From assembly GCF_003991135.1 (NCBI RefSeq), contig NZ_CP016379.1, positions 2,046,001 to 2,110,000 of the forward strand: a stretch of 64,000 nt of DNA, read 5' to 3'. The notes below the pieces were generated by a model, which saw nothing but the letters and a program-made list of their open reading frames with translations, had not been told where the DNA came from and ran no database searches. The DNA is from Anoxybacter fermentans. GTDB lineage: Bacteria > Bacillota > Halanaerobiia > DY22613. Below are positions 52,614 to 61,736 of the stretch, piece after piece. How positions within the stretch are numbered: the stretch's first letter is position 1; every line of letters begins with the position of its first letter. Position numbers and translations under genes: made by a program.

Positions 52614-53391
52614 TGTTCTTTAATCTCCTTTCCAGTCGAGTGAAAAAGGTAACAGAAAAAGCCATATATATTACTGTTAAAACTGATAAAGCTACGATAT
52701 CCAAAAGAATATGGGAAGAATACCCCGACATAAAAGATTCTCTTATGAGAGAAATACCATAGGTAACAGGAATACAATAACTAATCCATCTAATGTAAAT
52801 GGGCAAATAAGTCACTGGATATAAAATCCCTACAAAGATGGCAATTACCTCTAAAGAAAAATTCAATACATTAAAAATTTTCTTTAACCAGATCGTCAAG
52901 ATAAACACCATTAAGCTCATAGACCAACTGGATATAACAGTCATCAAAAGTGCAATAGAAAATGTCCAGAGATTTATTGTAACCGAAAGGCGAAAAAGAA
53001 AGTAGAATAAAGTAGTTACAGCACCTAAGGAAAAAAGAAACATTAAACTGGGGGCAAAACTACTCCCTAAAAGCCAGGCAATTCTGGAAGCAGGAGATAA
53101 ATAAATCAATTCAATCGTTCCAGTGTTTAGCTCTCGATTAATAATGTTATATGACTCGATAACTGAAAAATAGATAAAGTTCCAGAGAATTGCCCCTAAT
53201 AACAGAGTAAAAGTCATATTCAAACTTTCCAGATCATCCTGCCCTAAAAAAACACGAATTGTAAACCAATAAGGTAATATTATAGCAAACGGAGTATAAA
53301 AGAAACTCTTTAAAAAGAAGTTGGGATATCTTTTAAACTCCCGTACCTGTTTTTTAAAACTAAAGACAAATACTTTAAAAAACTCCCCCAT
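52591..53391 (-). CDS. ABC-2 type permease (first)
   Basis: 266 residues with six membrane segments. Segment RELNTGTIELIYLSPASRIAWL (about 88-108) and YPVTYLPIYIRWISYCIPVTY (cited in part: YPVTYLPIYIRW) match the ABC-2 permease consensus and mirror the partner protein. Located 17 bases after the ATPase gene. Together with it and the second permease it makes a drug- or peptide-export ABC system. Confidence 0.88.
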   Translation of the reverse strand: MGEFFKVFVFSFKKQVREFKRYPNFFLKSFFYTPFAIILPYWFTIRVFLGQDDLESLNMTFTLLLGAILWNFIYFSVIESYNIINRELNTGTIELIYLSPASRIAWLLGSSFAPSLMFLFSLGAVTTLFYFLFRLSVTINLWTFSIALLMTVISSWSMSLMVFILTIWLKKIFNVLNFSLEVIAIFVGILYPVTYLPIYIRWISYCIPVTYGISLIRESFMSGYSSHILLDIVALSVLTVIYMAFSVTFFTRLERRLKNNGNFLKF

Positions 53392-53408
53392 TTTTTTACC
53401 ATCTCCTT

Positions 53409-54380
53409 TTAAAGTGCTTTTCCTGTCAGGTTGATAAATACATCTTCAAGGGTTGGGTTATGTAAAGATAAACCGTAAACTTCTAATCCTTTGTTATTAA
53501 AGATCCTGTTCATCTCTTCTAAATTATAAGCTTTGTCACTCAACATTCTGATACTTAATTGATCTAAATGGTCTCCACTTATAATATTTACTTTTTCAAT
53601 ACCAATCTCTTTTAAGATCTCAGTTGCTTTTTCAATCTCTGTTCTTTTTACTTTAACTTCATAAATATTTTTATTAATACTTTTCTTTAACTGTTCTGGA
53701 CTCCCTTCACTAATGATTTTACCTTGATGAATAATAGCCACTCTATTAGAGAGCATATCTGCCTCCATCATGTTATGGGTTGTCAATAAAATGGTCAAAC
53801 CTTGATTGTTAAGCCGGATAATCGTATTACGTAATTCATTAGCAGCAACCGGGTCTAAACCATTTGTTGGTTCATCCAAAATCAAAAACTTAGGTTTGTG
53901 AATCATAGCTCTTGCAATATTTAATCGTTGTAACATTCCATGAGAAAAGGTTTCCACATAATCATTTTTGCGATCCAATAGACCAACCATTGTTAAAACT
54001 TCATCAATTCTCGCCTCCTGTTCAGAGCGAGGCACATTATATAAGTTACAGAAAAACTCCAGATTTTCTTTTGCTGTTAACTTTAGATAAAGGGAACGAT
54101 TATTCGCCAGTAACACACCAATGGTACATTTAATCTCTTTTTCATCTTTATAAATATCATATCCATTAACATAAATATTCCCCTCAGTTGGAAATAACAA
54201 AGTAGAGATCATCTTAATTAAAGTAGTTTTACCAGCTCCATTTGGTCCTAAAAGGCCAAAGATCTCCCCTTCCTGTATAGCAAGATTTACTTGATTTACT
54301 GCAACAATCTCCCGTTTGCTCTTTTTTTTACCTACAATATATTTACGGGTTACATTTTCACAGACTAATGGTCTCTTCAT
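53409..54380 (-). CDS. ABC-2 exporter ATP-binding protein
   Basis: 323 residues. Walker A GLLGPNGAGKTTLIKMIS (about 42-59), signature FSHGMLQRLNIARAM (about 144-158), Walker B FLILDEPTNGLDPVAANEL and H-loop LTTHNMMEADML. The C-terminal 85 residues form the accessory domain usual in DrrA/NatA-type ATPases, ending NPTLEDVFINLTGKAL. First gene of a three-gene export operon. Substrate (antibiotic, peptide or ion) cannot be deduced. Confidence 0.93.
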   Translation of the reverse strand: MKRPLVCENVTRKYIVGKKKSKREIVAVNQVNLAIQEGEIFGLLGPNGAGKTTLIKMISTLLFPTEGNIYVNGYDIYKDEKEIKCTIGVLLANNRSLYLKLTAKENLEFFCNLYNVPRSEQEARIDEVLTMVGLLDRKNDYVETFSHGMLQRLNIARAMIHKPKFLILDEPTNGLDPVAANELRNTIIRLNNQGLTILLTTHNMMEADMLSNRVAIIHQGKIISEGSPEQLKKSINKNIYEVKVKRTEIEKATEILKEIGIEKVNIISGDHLDQLSIRMLSDKAYNLEEMNRIFNNKGLEVYGLSLHNPTLEDVFINLTGKAL

Positions 54381-54671
54381 TACAAAAATCCTCCTATCTT
54401 TATATTCCTTTTCGCTGTCCCAAAATGTTTCACAATAAGTTACTTTCCAAAATAAGAAGTTAACTGATATATTAATTTCTTAACCTTTCCCATATTTCCT
54501 TCCTATTTTCAAAAAATTTAGTAATTACCCAAATGTAAAATCTTTTTATTACTTAATATTCTCTGTCGAATCTATCCAGAATAATGATAATATGTATTTC
54601 CTTCAAAGTATGTCTTTTTGACTCGTCAACTCAGCAAATATGCCGGGCAAAGAACAAAATGCCCTTAGGGC
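54381..54671. other. Intergenic region upstream of the ABC-2 exporter
   Basis: About 290 AT-rich bases. Must hold the exporter promoter, but no clear -35/-10 pair stands out. A short palindrome TGCCCTTAGGGCA lies at 54660-54672 beside repeat copy K. Confidence 0.35.
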
Positions 54672-54889
54672 ACTGCACAAAGCTAATTTTTCGTTTCACA
54701 GTGAAATTTTTTGAACCATCTAAAGTTCGATCTCAGTCGAAATAAGGCACACTAATCAACGGGCCCTTCTGGCCCCTGATTAACTCATCAATCCTCAGAT
54801 GAGGCCTTATTTCTTCTTCGATCTCACTAAGATGGTTTAACGAAAAATTTCAATATCGCTCAAAATTAGCTTTATGCAGTTTGATCATA
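54672..54889 (-). repeat. Palindromic repeat family, copy K (full length, inverted)
   Basis: Reverse-orientation full copy; plus strand ends CTCAAAATTAGCTTTATGCAG. The first inner hairpin is shortened (CTCATC AATCCT CAGATGAG) yet still pairs, and the second reads GGGCCC/GGCCCC. It is located between the purine permease and ABC-2 exporter operons. Confidence 0.9.
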
Positions 54890-54931
54890 ATGTTATCCAC
54901 AAACTGCAAAAATGTATAATTTCCTAAACAT

Positions 54932-54966
54932 AAAAAAAATGCTGGTTCGCCAAAGCGAACCAGCAT
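54932..54966 (-). terminator. Rho-independent terminator of the purine permease gene
   Basis: Perfect 12-bp stem ATGCTGGTTCGC / GCGAACCAGCAT (54939-54966) with a 4-base loop, followed on the minus strand by a run of at least seven T. Confidence 0.92.
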
Positions 54967-54979
54967 TTTCGCTAAAGCT

Positions 54980-56329
54980 TTATACCCATATATACTTGAC
55001 AAGGAAAATAACTCCTAAAACATATACCAACCAGTGTACCTCTTTACCCTTACCAGTAAGAAGTTTCAGCAATGGATAAGAGATAAAACCGAGTGCAATA
55101 CCTTCTGCAATGGAGTAAGTTAAAGGCATTGCAATCATAGTAATAAAGGCTGGGAGCATTTCAGTAACGTCATCCCACTTAATCTTGGTAGCATTTTTCA
55201 TCATCATGGTACCGACAAAAATCAGAGCCGGAGCAGTAGCGGCTGCTGGAATAATACCGATCAATGGTTTGAAGAAGAGAGCCAGGAAGAAGAAGATTGA
55301 TACAAAAACACCTGTTAAACCGGTCCGACCACCTTCAGAAACACCGGAAGCTGACTCAATATAGGTTGTAACGGTAGAAGTACCAAATAAAGCACCGCCA
55401 GTAGTACCAATAGCATCAGCCAAAAGGGCTTTACTAGCTTTTGGTAAATTACCTTCTTCATCCAGATAACCAGCCTGGGTACTTACGCCTACCAGAGTAC
55501 CAGCTGTATCAAACATATCGACAAAAAGGAAAGCGATAAGCACTGTCAAAAGACCGCCACTAAAGATACCATTCCAGGCACCAGCAATATCTAATTTAAA
55601 GAATACAGGAGCCCAATTTGTGAAAGATGGCCATTCAATAATACCTTTAAGAGCGGGAGTAACACCATTTACCCAGCCCAGGACAGTTGCAATCAAAATA
55701 CCCCAGAGAAGTGCACCTTTAACTCTATAGGCGTGTAATATACCGATGACAATCAAACCGATCAGTGCAATTAGAGCTGGACCACTCATAATGTCACCTA
55801 ATTGGACTAAAACTGCATCATTTTTAACCACAATATTGGCACTCTGAAGTCCGATGAATGCTATAAAAAGACCAATACCTGCAGCAATGGCTGCCTTTAA
55901 ACTCATGGGGATACAGTTAACAATCATTTCACGAATTGGTACAACGCTTAAAATAATGAAGATAATCCCCTCAATGAACACCAGACCTAAGGCTATTTTC
56001 CAGGAAACTCCCATACCTAATACAACTGTAAAGGCAAAGAAAGCATTTAAGCCCATCCCCGGCGCCAGTGCAAATGGATAGTTTGCAAAAAACGCCATGC
56101 ATAAAGTACCTAAAATCGCGCCAAAGATTGTAGCATAATAAACTGCTCCTGCATCCATTCCTGTAGCACTCAAAATGCTTGGGTTAACAAAAATTATATA
56201 AGCCATTGTCAAGAATGTAGTTAAACCAGCAATAAATTCAGTCTTAACATTTGTTCCATTCTGAGTTAACTTAAATTGCCTTTCCAAAAAAGAATCTTTC
56301 ATTTCTACGTTGGTCTTAACTTCTGCCAT
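54980..56329 (-). CDS. NCS2-family purine permease (guanine/hypoxanthine/adenine)
   Basis: 449 residues with about 13 hydrophobic segments. Typical AzgA/PbuG signatures: LTTFLTMAYIIFVNP (about 34-48), ALAPGMGLNAFFAFTVV, VDMFDTAGTLVGVS (about 270) and GTSTVTTYIESASGVSEGGR (about 315-334). This subfamily imports adenine, guanine and hypoxanthine with protons. It lies downstream of adenine deaminase and xanthine dehydrogenase genes, so purine uptake and breakdown are encoded together. No purine riboswitch was recognised in the leader. Confidence 0.95.
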   Translation of the reverse strand: MAEVKTNVEMKDSFLERQFKLTQNGTNVKTEFIAGLTTFLTMAYIIFVNPSILSATGMDAGAVYYATIFGAILGTLCMAFFANYPFALAPGMGLNAFFAFTVVLGMGVSWKIALGLVFIEGIIFIILSVVPIREMIVNCIPMSLKAAIAAGIGLFIAFIGLQSANIVVKNDAVLVQLGDIMSGPALIALIGLIVIGILHAYRVKGALLWGILIATVLGWVNGVTPALKGIIEWPSFTNWAPVFFKLDIAGAWNGIFSGGLLTVLIAFLFVDMFDTAGTLVGVSTQAGYLDEEGNLPKASKALLADAIGTTGGALFGTSTVTTYIESASGVSEGGRTGLTGVFVSIFFFLALFFKPLIGIIPAAATAPALIFVGTMMMKNATKIKWDDVTEMLPAFITMIAMPLTYSIAEGIALGFISYPLLKLLTGKGKEVHWLVYVLGVIFLVKYIWV

Positions 56330-56431
56330 ACTTCTACCTCCTTAAAAATTTTTCGACCAACCATCACCAACCCAATACTTCTTAATTCTCCCTACTCTAT
56401 AACTACCACCCCCAAAACAAATTCTTTTATT

Positions 56432-56545
56432 AATCAAGGATGAGAAAGGCCCTTTGATTAGGGAGCCTTATTTCGACTGAAATCAAGCTTTAGATGGTTC
56501 AAAAAATTTCTCCTCAAGCGAAAAATTAGCTTTTTACAGTTTAAC
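56432..56545 (+). repeat. Palindromic repeat family, copy L (right half only)
   Basis: Begins in the second inner hairpin (TAATCAAGGATGAGAAAGGC) and continues through the complete right arm to AGCTTTTTACAGTTTAA. The left arm is missing. Lies between ade and the permease, ten bases from the ade stop. Confidence 0.88.
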
Positions 56546-56554
56546 AAACCCTAT

Positions 56555-58258
56555 TTATTCTACAACTAAAGGTACCAGCTTATTTTGCCGTACGTCAAAT
56601 AACCCGCGGGAAGTCATTTTCAATTCAGGTATAACAGGCAAAGCCAAAAATGAAAGGGTCATAAAAGGATCAGTCAAACTTACCCCCTGCAAATGAGCCA
56701 AATGATGCATCTTATCTAATTTCTCCTCAACCCAGGTAAGTTTCTTATCAGAGATAAGCCCACCAATAGGCAAAGGTAGTATTTCAATCAACTGACCTTC
56801 CTTTGCTATGGCCAGTCCTCCCTGGTTTTCAATAATTCCATTTAAAACTGCCATAATACTTTCATCATTACGACCAACAGCTATCAAATTATGAGAGTCA
56901 TGGGCCACACTGGAACCGATAGCTCCTTCTTTAAGACCAAAACCCTTAACAAGACCCACACCCACCTGGCCGGTTCTGTGATGGCGTTCAACCACCACAA
57001 TTTTAGCTACATCGGGCTCTAAAATCTTCTTACCCTCTATCTGCACAAATTGAATGACCTCTTTGGTTAGGAGTTGCCCAGGTAGAACCTGGATAACCCG
57101 GTATTGACGACCGGAAGAGAGACGAAAGCTCTCAAAACTTAATTCTTTCGTCTTGACCGTATTTCTCAAATCAATTTCGGGTTGATATGAAATATCTTGA
57201 ATCAACTCACCTTCTTCAGCAACCAACTGACCATCCTTATAAACCTGATAAACTTTGAAATCCTCTAAATCATCAACCACCACCAGATCAGCCCTTTTCC
57301 CAGGAGCAATAGCTCCTAAATCAGAAAGCCCTAAACATTCGGCGGCATTTAAAGTAGCCATTCGAATCGCCTGAATGGGATCCATCCCTGACTTTATAGC
57401 CTTACGGATAAGAAAATCTAAATGTCCTTCTCTTGTCAAATCAAAAGGATGTCGATCATCGGTACAAAAGACAAATCGGCGTCCATTATCTTCATTGATT
57501 AAAGGCAAAAGATTTAGTAGATCTTTGGCCGCAGATCCTTCCCGAACCATTATATACATACCACGTCGAATCTTTTCTCTGGCTTCCTCAATATCTGTAC
57601 ATTCATGATCGGCCTTAATTCCGGCCAATACATATGCATTTAGATCATTTCCCTTAAGTAAAGGTGCATGGCCGTCCACAAAGCGACCTTCAATCATCTC
57701 AATTTTAGCTAAAACTTCTGGATCTCCCTGAATAACACCATAAAAATTCATCATCTCTCCTAATCCGTGAATTCCCGGTAAATCCAACAATAGTTTAAGA
57801 TCTTCAGCATTTAAAACAGCACCTGCCTGATCAGCAAAGGTTGCCGGAACACAGGAAGGAAGCTGAACTAAAAGATTAATGGGTAAGTGCCCAAAATACT
57901 GACGGATAAATTCAATGCCTTTTATTCCTGCTACATTAGCTAATTCATGAGGGTCTACAGCAATTGTTGTTATCCCCCGCGGTACTACCTGACGACAAAA
58001 CTCATCCGGGAGTACCATAGCACTTTCCAGATGGAGATGGGCATCGATCAAACCCGGTACAAGGTAGCGTCCTTTAAGGTTCAGCTCTTTCTGACCGCTA
58101 TAAGTACCCCAACCAATAATTCTTCCATGGTGAATTGCCAGGTCTGTATTAAAAATCTCCCCTGTATAAACATTAACCACCCGGACTTCTTTTAAAACCA
58201 GCTCTGCTACCCTTTCTCCACGTGCTACTGCCAGGTACTCCTTAAGCCGTTCAGCCAA
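56555..58258 (-). CDS. ade: Adenine deaminase
   Basis: Deaminates adenine to hypoxanthine. 567 residues from TTG 58258, seven bases after AGGAGG; the open frame to 58315 would translate that site and is rejected. Amidohydrolase features: VPGLIDAHLHLESAMVLP (metal His pair, about 73-90), DPHELANVAG, CTDDRHPFDL (metal Asp) and the C-terminal adenine-deaminase domain with GLAIAKEGQLIE and VSLTDPFMTLSFLALPVIP. Length and order match AdeC. Product hypoxanthine is a substrate of the xanthine dehydrogenase encoded upstream. Confidence 0.95.
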   Translation of the reverse strand: MAERLKEYLAVARGERVAELVLKEVRVVNVYTGEIFNTDLAIHHGRIIGWGTYSGQKELNLKGRYLVPGLIDAHLHLESAMVLPDEFCRQVVPRGITTIAVDPHELANVAGIKGIEFIRQYFGHLPINLLVQLPSCVPATFADQAGAVLNAEDLKLLLDLPGIHGLGEMMNFYGVIQGDPEVLAKIEMIEGRFVDGHAPLLKGNDLNAYVLAGIKADHECTDIEEAREKIRRGMYIMVREGSAAKDLLNLLPLINEDNGRRFVFCTDDRHPFDLTREGHLDFLIRKAIKSGMDPIQAIRMATLNAAECLGLSDLGAIAPGKRADLVVVDDLEDFKVYQVYKDGQLVAEEGELIQDISYQPEIDLRNTVKTKELSFESFRLSSGRQYRVIQVLPGQLLTKEVIQFVQIEGKKILEPDVAKIVVVERHHRTGQVGVGLVKGFGLKEGAIGSSVAHDSHNLIAVGRNDESIMAVLNGIIENQGGLAIAKEGQLIEILPLPIGGLISDKKLTWVEEKLDKMHHLAHLQGVSLTDPFMTLSFLALPVIPELKMTSRGLFDVRQNKLVPLVVE

Positions 58259-58314
58259 AATAAATCCTCCTTTCTTAAAATCCAGAGAGGAGTAATCGAA
58301 AGAAAGACCAGGCA

Positions 58315-58340
58315 AGGCATACTTCTGCCAGACCTGGTCT
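58315..58340 (-). terminator. Rho-independent terminator after the PreA-like gene
   Basis: Outer stem AGACCAGG / CCTGGTCT (58315-58322, 58333-58340) with an inner GGCA/TGCC pairing; on the minus strand followed by TTCTTTC. It would separate the xdh transcript from ade, which probably has its own start. Confidence 0.65.
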
Positions 58341-58347
58341 TCATCTC

Positions 58348-59433
58348 TTACCAGTTATGGGCTATAGCCTTAACAGGACATCTACTAACACATAACCCAC
58401 AACCAAAGCACTTTTCTGGGTCAATTTTTGCATATTCATCTATAACAATTGCTTGATAAACACAACTTCTGGCACACAGGCCACAAGCTGTACAGGTTTC
58501 TTCATCAACTTCAGGGGTAACTGGAATCATTGTAGCACGTTCAGGCTTTTTCTTAAGAGCCAGGCCCTGAAAATCTGTTAAAGATTCATACCCTGCTTTT
58601 TCCATAAAACGTTTCATTTCTTTTACAATCCGGCCATATACTGTAGGACCTTCTAAAATGGCAGCGGTACAGACCTGCACAGCAACTGCACCGGCCATAA
58701 TCATTTTAATGGCATCAATTCCCGAACTAATTCCCCCTACTCCAATAATTGGAATATCCACAACCTGAGCTGCCTGATAAACGCATCGGAGTGCCAATGG
58801 GAAAATAGCTTTTCCTGATAGCCAACCATAACCGGTTTCACTCCCCATTAAAGGTCGACCGGTTCGCACATCTATATCTAAACATGGTCCAAAGGAATTG
58901 ATAAGAACAATCCCATCTGCTCCAGCTTTTTCAGCTGCTTTCGCAAAAGTTGGAATATCCACCTGAGGACTTAACTTTACAAATACAGGTTTATCACAGG
59001 ATTCTTTAGCCGCCTGAACAGCCTCCTCAACAGGTGAAGTATCTCCCCCGAGATAATGTGTAGAAAGTTCCAGGGCATCAGCAAAAGGAGCAACCTTTGG
59101 AGCTAACTGCCGTATTTCATCTGCAGTATAGCCCAATCCTATAATCATTGGCAAACCAGCTTCTTTTGCCAACGGATATTCTTTTTCTAACCAGACTTCC
59201 GGTTCTAATTCAGACCATAGTTCGGTATTCAAAAAGCCTCCTTTAAAAGGCTCAGCCATACAGGGCCGGGGAACTTCTGCACCTTTGACAGAGATGGTCT
59301 TTGTAACAATCCCCCCTGCTCCTCCCCTGGCTGCTTCTATAGCTGCCTGCCCATTTCGAATAGGAGGACCAGCAGCAGGCATAACTGGATTTTTCAATTG
59401 AATACCACAAAATTGTGTAGATAGATTTACCAT
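58348..59433 (-). CDS. Dihydroorotate/dihydropyrimidine dehydrogenase-like protein with 2x[4Fe-4S] ferredoxin domain
   Basis: 361 residues. A TIM-barrel flavoprotein domain of the DHODH/PreA type (about 1-300; KNPVMPAAGPP, GGAGGIVTKTISV, KPVFVKLSPQV, VPIIGVGGISSG) is fused to a C-terminal bacterial ferredoxin pair (CTACGLCARSC about 308-318 and CFGCGLCVSRCPVKAI about 340-355). This is the PreA-like layout (dihydrothymine/dihydropyrimidine dehydrogenase catalytic subunit). In purine operons its partner is not fixed; it may pass electrons from or to the xanthine dehydrogenase or act on a pyrimidine/oxopurine intermediate. 33 bases after the xdh gene. Confidence 0.88.
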   Translation of the reverse strand: MVNLSTQFCGIQLKNPVMPAAGPPIRNGQAAIEAARGGAGGIVTKTISVKGAEVPRPCMAEPFKGGFLNTELWSELEPEVWLEKEYPLAKEAGLPMIIGLGYTADEIRQLAPKVAPFADALELSTHYLGGDTSPVEEAVQAAKESCDKPVFVKLSPQVDIPTFAKAAEKAGADGIVLINSFGPCLDIDVRTGRPLMGSETGYGWLSGKAIFPLALRCVYQAAQVVDIPIIGVGGISSGIDAIKMIMAGAVAVQVCTAAILEGPTVYGRIVKEMKRFMEKAGYESLTDFQGLALKKKPERATMIPVTPEVDEETCTACGLCARSCVYQAIVIDEYAKIDPEKCFGCGLCVSRCPVKAIAHNW

Positions 59434-59466
59434 TTTATCACCTCTTTTAATATTCTATAAAATTTT

Positions 59467-60468
59467 TTAATTACCTGCCGATTTTTTATTTAATTCACGA
59501 AGAATTTTTTCTGGAGTGGCCGGAAGCTCTTTAATTCGCACTCCACAGGCATTATATATTGCATTGATGATAGCAGGAGCAGTAGCAATAGTTGCTGGTT
59601 CACCAATTCCTTTGGCACCAAATGGTCCAAGGGGTTCCTCATCCTCCACAATTACTGTCTCAATCCGTGGAACATCTAAAGCTGTAGGAATTAGATAGGT
59701 AGAAAAATCAGGATTTAAAAGAAATCCTTCTTCATCAAAGATAACTTCTTCCATTAAAGCCATTCCCATCCCCATTGCCGTACCGCCTTCAATCTGACCT
59801 TCCACATTTTGGGGATGAATAGCCTGCCCTACATCAGGAACAGTCACAAATCGTAACACTTCAACCTGACCCGTTTCTGTGTCTACTTCTACTTCTGCAA
59901 TCTGAGTTACAAATGTATAGGACATATAAACCCGTTCACCCTGGCCTGTCTCTGGGTCAGGCGGTGTAGTGATGGGGAAATAACAAGCTTCTGCTTCCAG
60001 CTTTTCTCCTTTACTTTCTGCAATTCTGGCTAGCTCAGCAAAACTGATTTTATCCTCTTCTGCACCATGAGGAACTACATACCCTCCATCCAGATATAGT
60101 TCAGGATAGGTTTTCTTAAAGACCTTAACTGCCAGATCATTAATCTGCCCTTTAAGCATTTGGGCAGCATTTTTTACTGCATTTCCGGTAAAGAAAGTCT
60201 GACGGGTAGCAGAAGTAGAACCTGAATTTTTGGTAATGGCAGTATCTCCACCCACAAGGTCAATCATATCCACCGGGACTGAGAGAACTTCAGCAGCAAT
60301 CTGGGTAACAATCGTATGCACTCCCTGGCCCACATCGGCTGCTGCAGTCTTCAGTTCCACCCTACCGTCGGGTTTCACCCTTAACGAAGCAATAGAATGA
60401 TCGGGAAATCCTTCTCCATACCCAAAACCAAACATTATTGTTGCTATCCCAACACCTCTTTTTTTCAC
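59467..60468 (-). CDS. Xanthine dehydrogenase molybdenum subunit, C-terminal half
   Basis: 333 residues corresponding to the second molybdopterin-binding domain of xanthine oxidase-family large subunits: TAAADVGQGVHTIVTQIAAE (about 43-62), VPDVGQAIHPQNVEGQIEGG, and GAKGIGEP with the catalytic Glu near residue 292. It starts GTG, overlapping the stop of the N-terminal half as GTGA, with AAGGGGG nine bases upstream. Normally both halves are one ~760-residue protein; here either a genuine gene split, coupled by the overlap, or a frameshift (one added base would fuse them). Confidence 0.9.
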   Translation of the reverse strand: MKKRGVGIATIMFGFGYGEGFPDHSIASLRVKPDGRVELKTAAADVGQGVHTIVTQIAAEVLSVPVDMIDLVGGDTAITKNSGSTSATRQTFFTGNAVKNAAQMLKGQINDLAVKVFKKTYPELYLDGGYVVPHGAEEDKISFAELARIAESKGEKLEAEACYFPITTPPDPETGQGERVYMSYTFVTQIAEVEVDTETGQVEVLRFVTVPDVGQAIHPQNVEGQIEGGTAMGMGMALMEEVIFDEEGFLLNPDFSTYLIPTALDVPRIETVIVEDEEPLGPFGAKGIGEPATIATAPAIINAIYNACGVRIKELPATPEKILRELNKKSAGN

Positions 60469-61736
60469 TTTATAACACCCCCTTGTCTTTCAAAAGCTTC
60501 TACTGCTTTAATTATGGTCTCCTTTACTCCAACACTCGCATAAAGAACCTGACCATTGGGGGTAGTAGAACCAACCTGATAAGCATTTTTTAACCGCAAT
60601 TCAATCGGATTCATTCCTAATTTTTCAGCAATAATATCCATCTGAGATTCATAAGCAAAAGCTGTCTGGGTTGCTCCAAAACCTCGCATTGCTCCAGAAT
60701 AAGTATTGTTAGTATAAACTGTATAGGCTACACCGCGAACATTGGGAACATTATAAGGACCGGTGCAGTGATAAAGTCCTTTATGGACAACTGCTGGCCC
60801 GGAAGAAGCATATGCTCCGGTATCACCGATAATAGTAGCTTCCCATGCTGTTAATGTTCCATCCTTCTTTACTCCAGTTTTGAATCTAAAGATAATAGGA
60901 TGGCGTTTGGAGGTAGAGATAATGGACTCTTCCCGGCTATATATAGTCTTAACTGGACGTTTAACCATCTTAGCAGCAATTGCCAGATGCAACTGAGCAA
61001 TTACATCTTCCCTCTTACCAAAAGCGCCACCTATAGTTGGCTGAATAATTCGGATTTTTTCGACAGGCATCCCCAAAGCTTGAGCAACATCAACTCTAGT
61101 ATCATGCAACCATTGGGTTGCAGCCCAGATCCTGATAGTTCCATCCTCATCCATAACCGCCATTCCCGCATCAGGTTGAAGTGGTACATGGTCTAAATGT
61201 TGGGTTTTGAATTCATTGTAAACAATCAAATCTGCCTCCATAAATCCCTTGACAATATCACCCTTATCCAATTTATGAACACAAACAATATTGCCATTTT
61301 CATGGATTTTGGGCGCATCTTCTTCCATGGCCCGCAACGGGTCAGTAATTACTTCTAATTTATCATATTCCACGTCAATTAACCTTATAGCTTTACGTAC
61401 CTGACTTTCTTTCTCTCCAATCACAAGGGCTAGTGCATCTCCCAGATAGCGGGTCTTCTCTCCAATACCTACTAAAGCAGGCTGGTCTTTGATAATCAAT
61501 CCAAAATTTTTAAGCTCAGGAAGATCAGCTTTGGTGATAATCCTGATGATTCCCGGAACTTTTAACGCTTTACTTATATCAATCTTCCGGATAATTGCAT
61601 GGGGGTAAGGGGCACGCAGAACTTTCATATGCACCATATTTTCCATATATAAATCTGTAGCATATTTGGCCTGACCGGTAACTTTTTCTCTGGCATCAAC
61701 TTTGGGTATGGAATGACCAACAACCTTACCTTTCAT
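60465..61736 (-). CDS. Xanthine dehydrogenase molybdenum subunit, N-terminal half
   Basis: 423 residues from ATG 61736 (AGAGGTG six bases before it). Contains the a/b-hammerhead domain (about 1-130; KVTGQAKYATDLYMENMVHM in part) and the first molybdopterin-binding domain with PTIGGAFGKRED (about 228) and SGAMRGFGATQTAFAYES (about 355). Ends at VEAFERQGGVIK and stop right where the family continues into the C-terminal half. Substrate may be hypoxanthine/xanthine or another purine; adenine deaminase and ssnA nearby support purine use. Confidence 0.9.
   Translation of the reverse strand: MKGKVVGHSIPKVDAREKVTGQAKYATDLYMENMVHMKVLRAPYPHAIIRKIDISKALKVPGIIRIITKADLPELKNFGLIIKDQPALVGIGEKTRYLGDALALVIGEKESQVRKAIRLIDVEYDKLEVITDPLRAMEEDAPKIHENGNIVCVHKLDKGDIVKGFMEADLIVYNEFKTQHLDHVPLQPDAGMAVMDEDGTIRIWAATQWLHDTRVDVAQALGMPVEKIRIIQPTIGGAFGKREDVIAQLHLAIAAKMVKRPVKTIYSREESIISTSKRHPIIFRFKTGVKKDGTLTAWEATIIGDTGAYASSGPAVVHKGLYHCTGPYNVPNVRGVAYTVYTNNTYSGAMRGFGATQTAFAYESQMDIIAEKLGMNPIELRLKNAYQVGSTTPNGQVLYASVGVKETIIKAVEAFERQGGVIK

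Noticed and set aside
56330-56432. Purine riboswitch in front of the NCS2 permease
   Set aside because: The conserved core bases (for example TATA...ATATGG and the GTTTCTACC-type joining region) are not present; only AT-rich sequence and repeat copy L are seen.
7979-56545. Could the repeats be a CRISPR array?
   Set aside because: Copies are kilobases apart, about 220 bp long and palindromic, with no regularly spaced short repeats and no cas genes.
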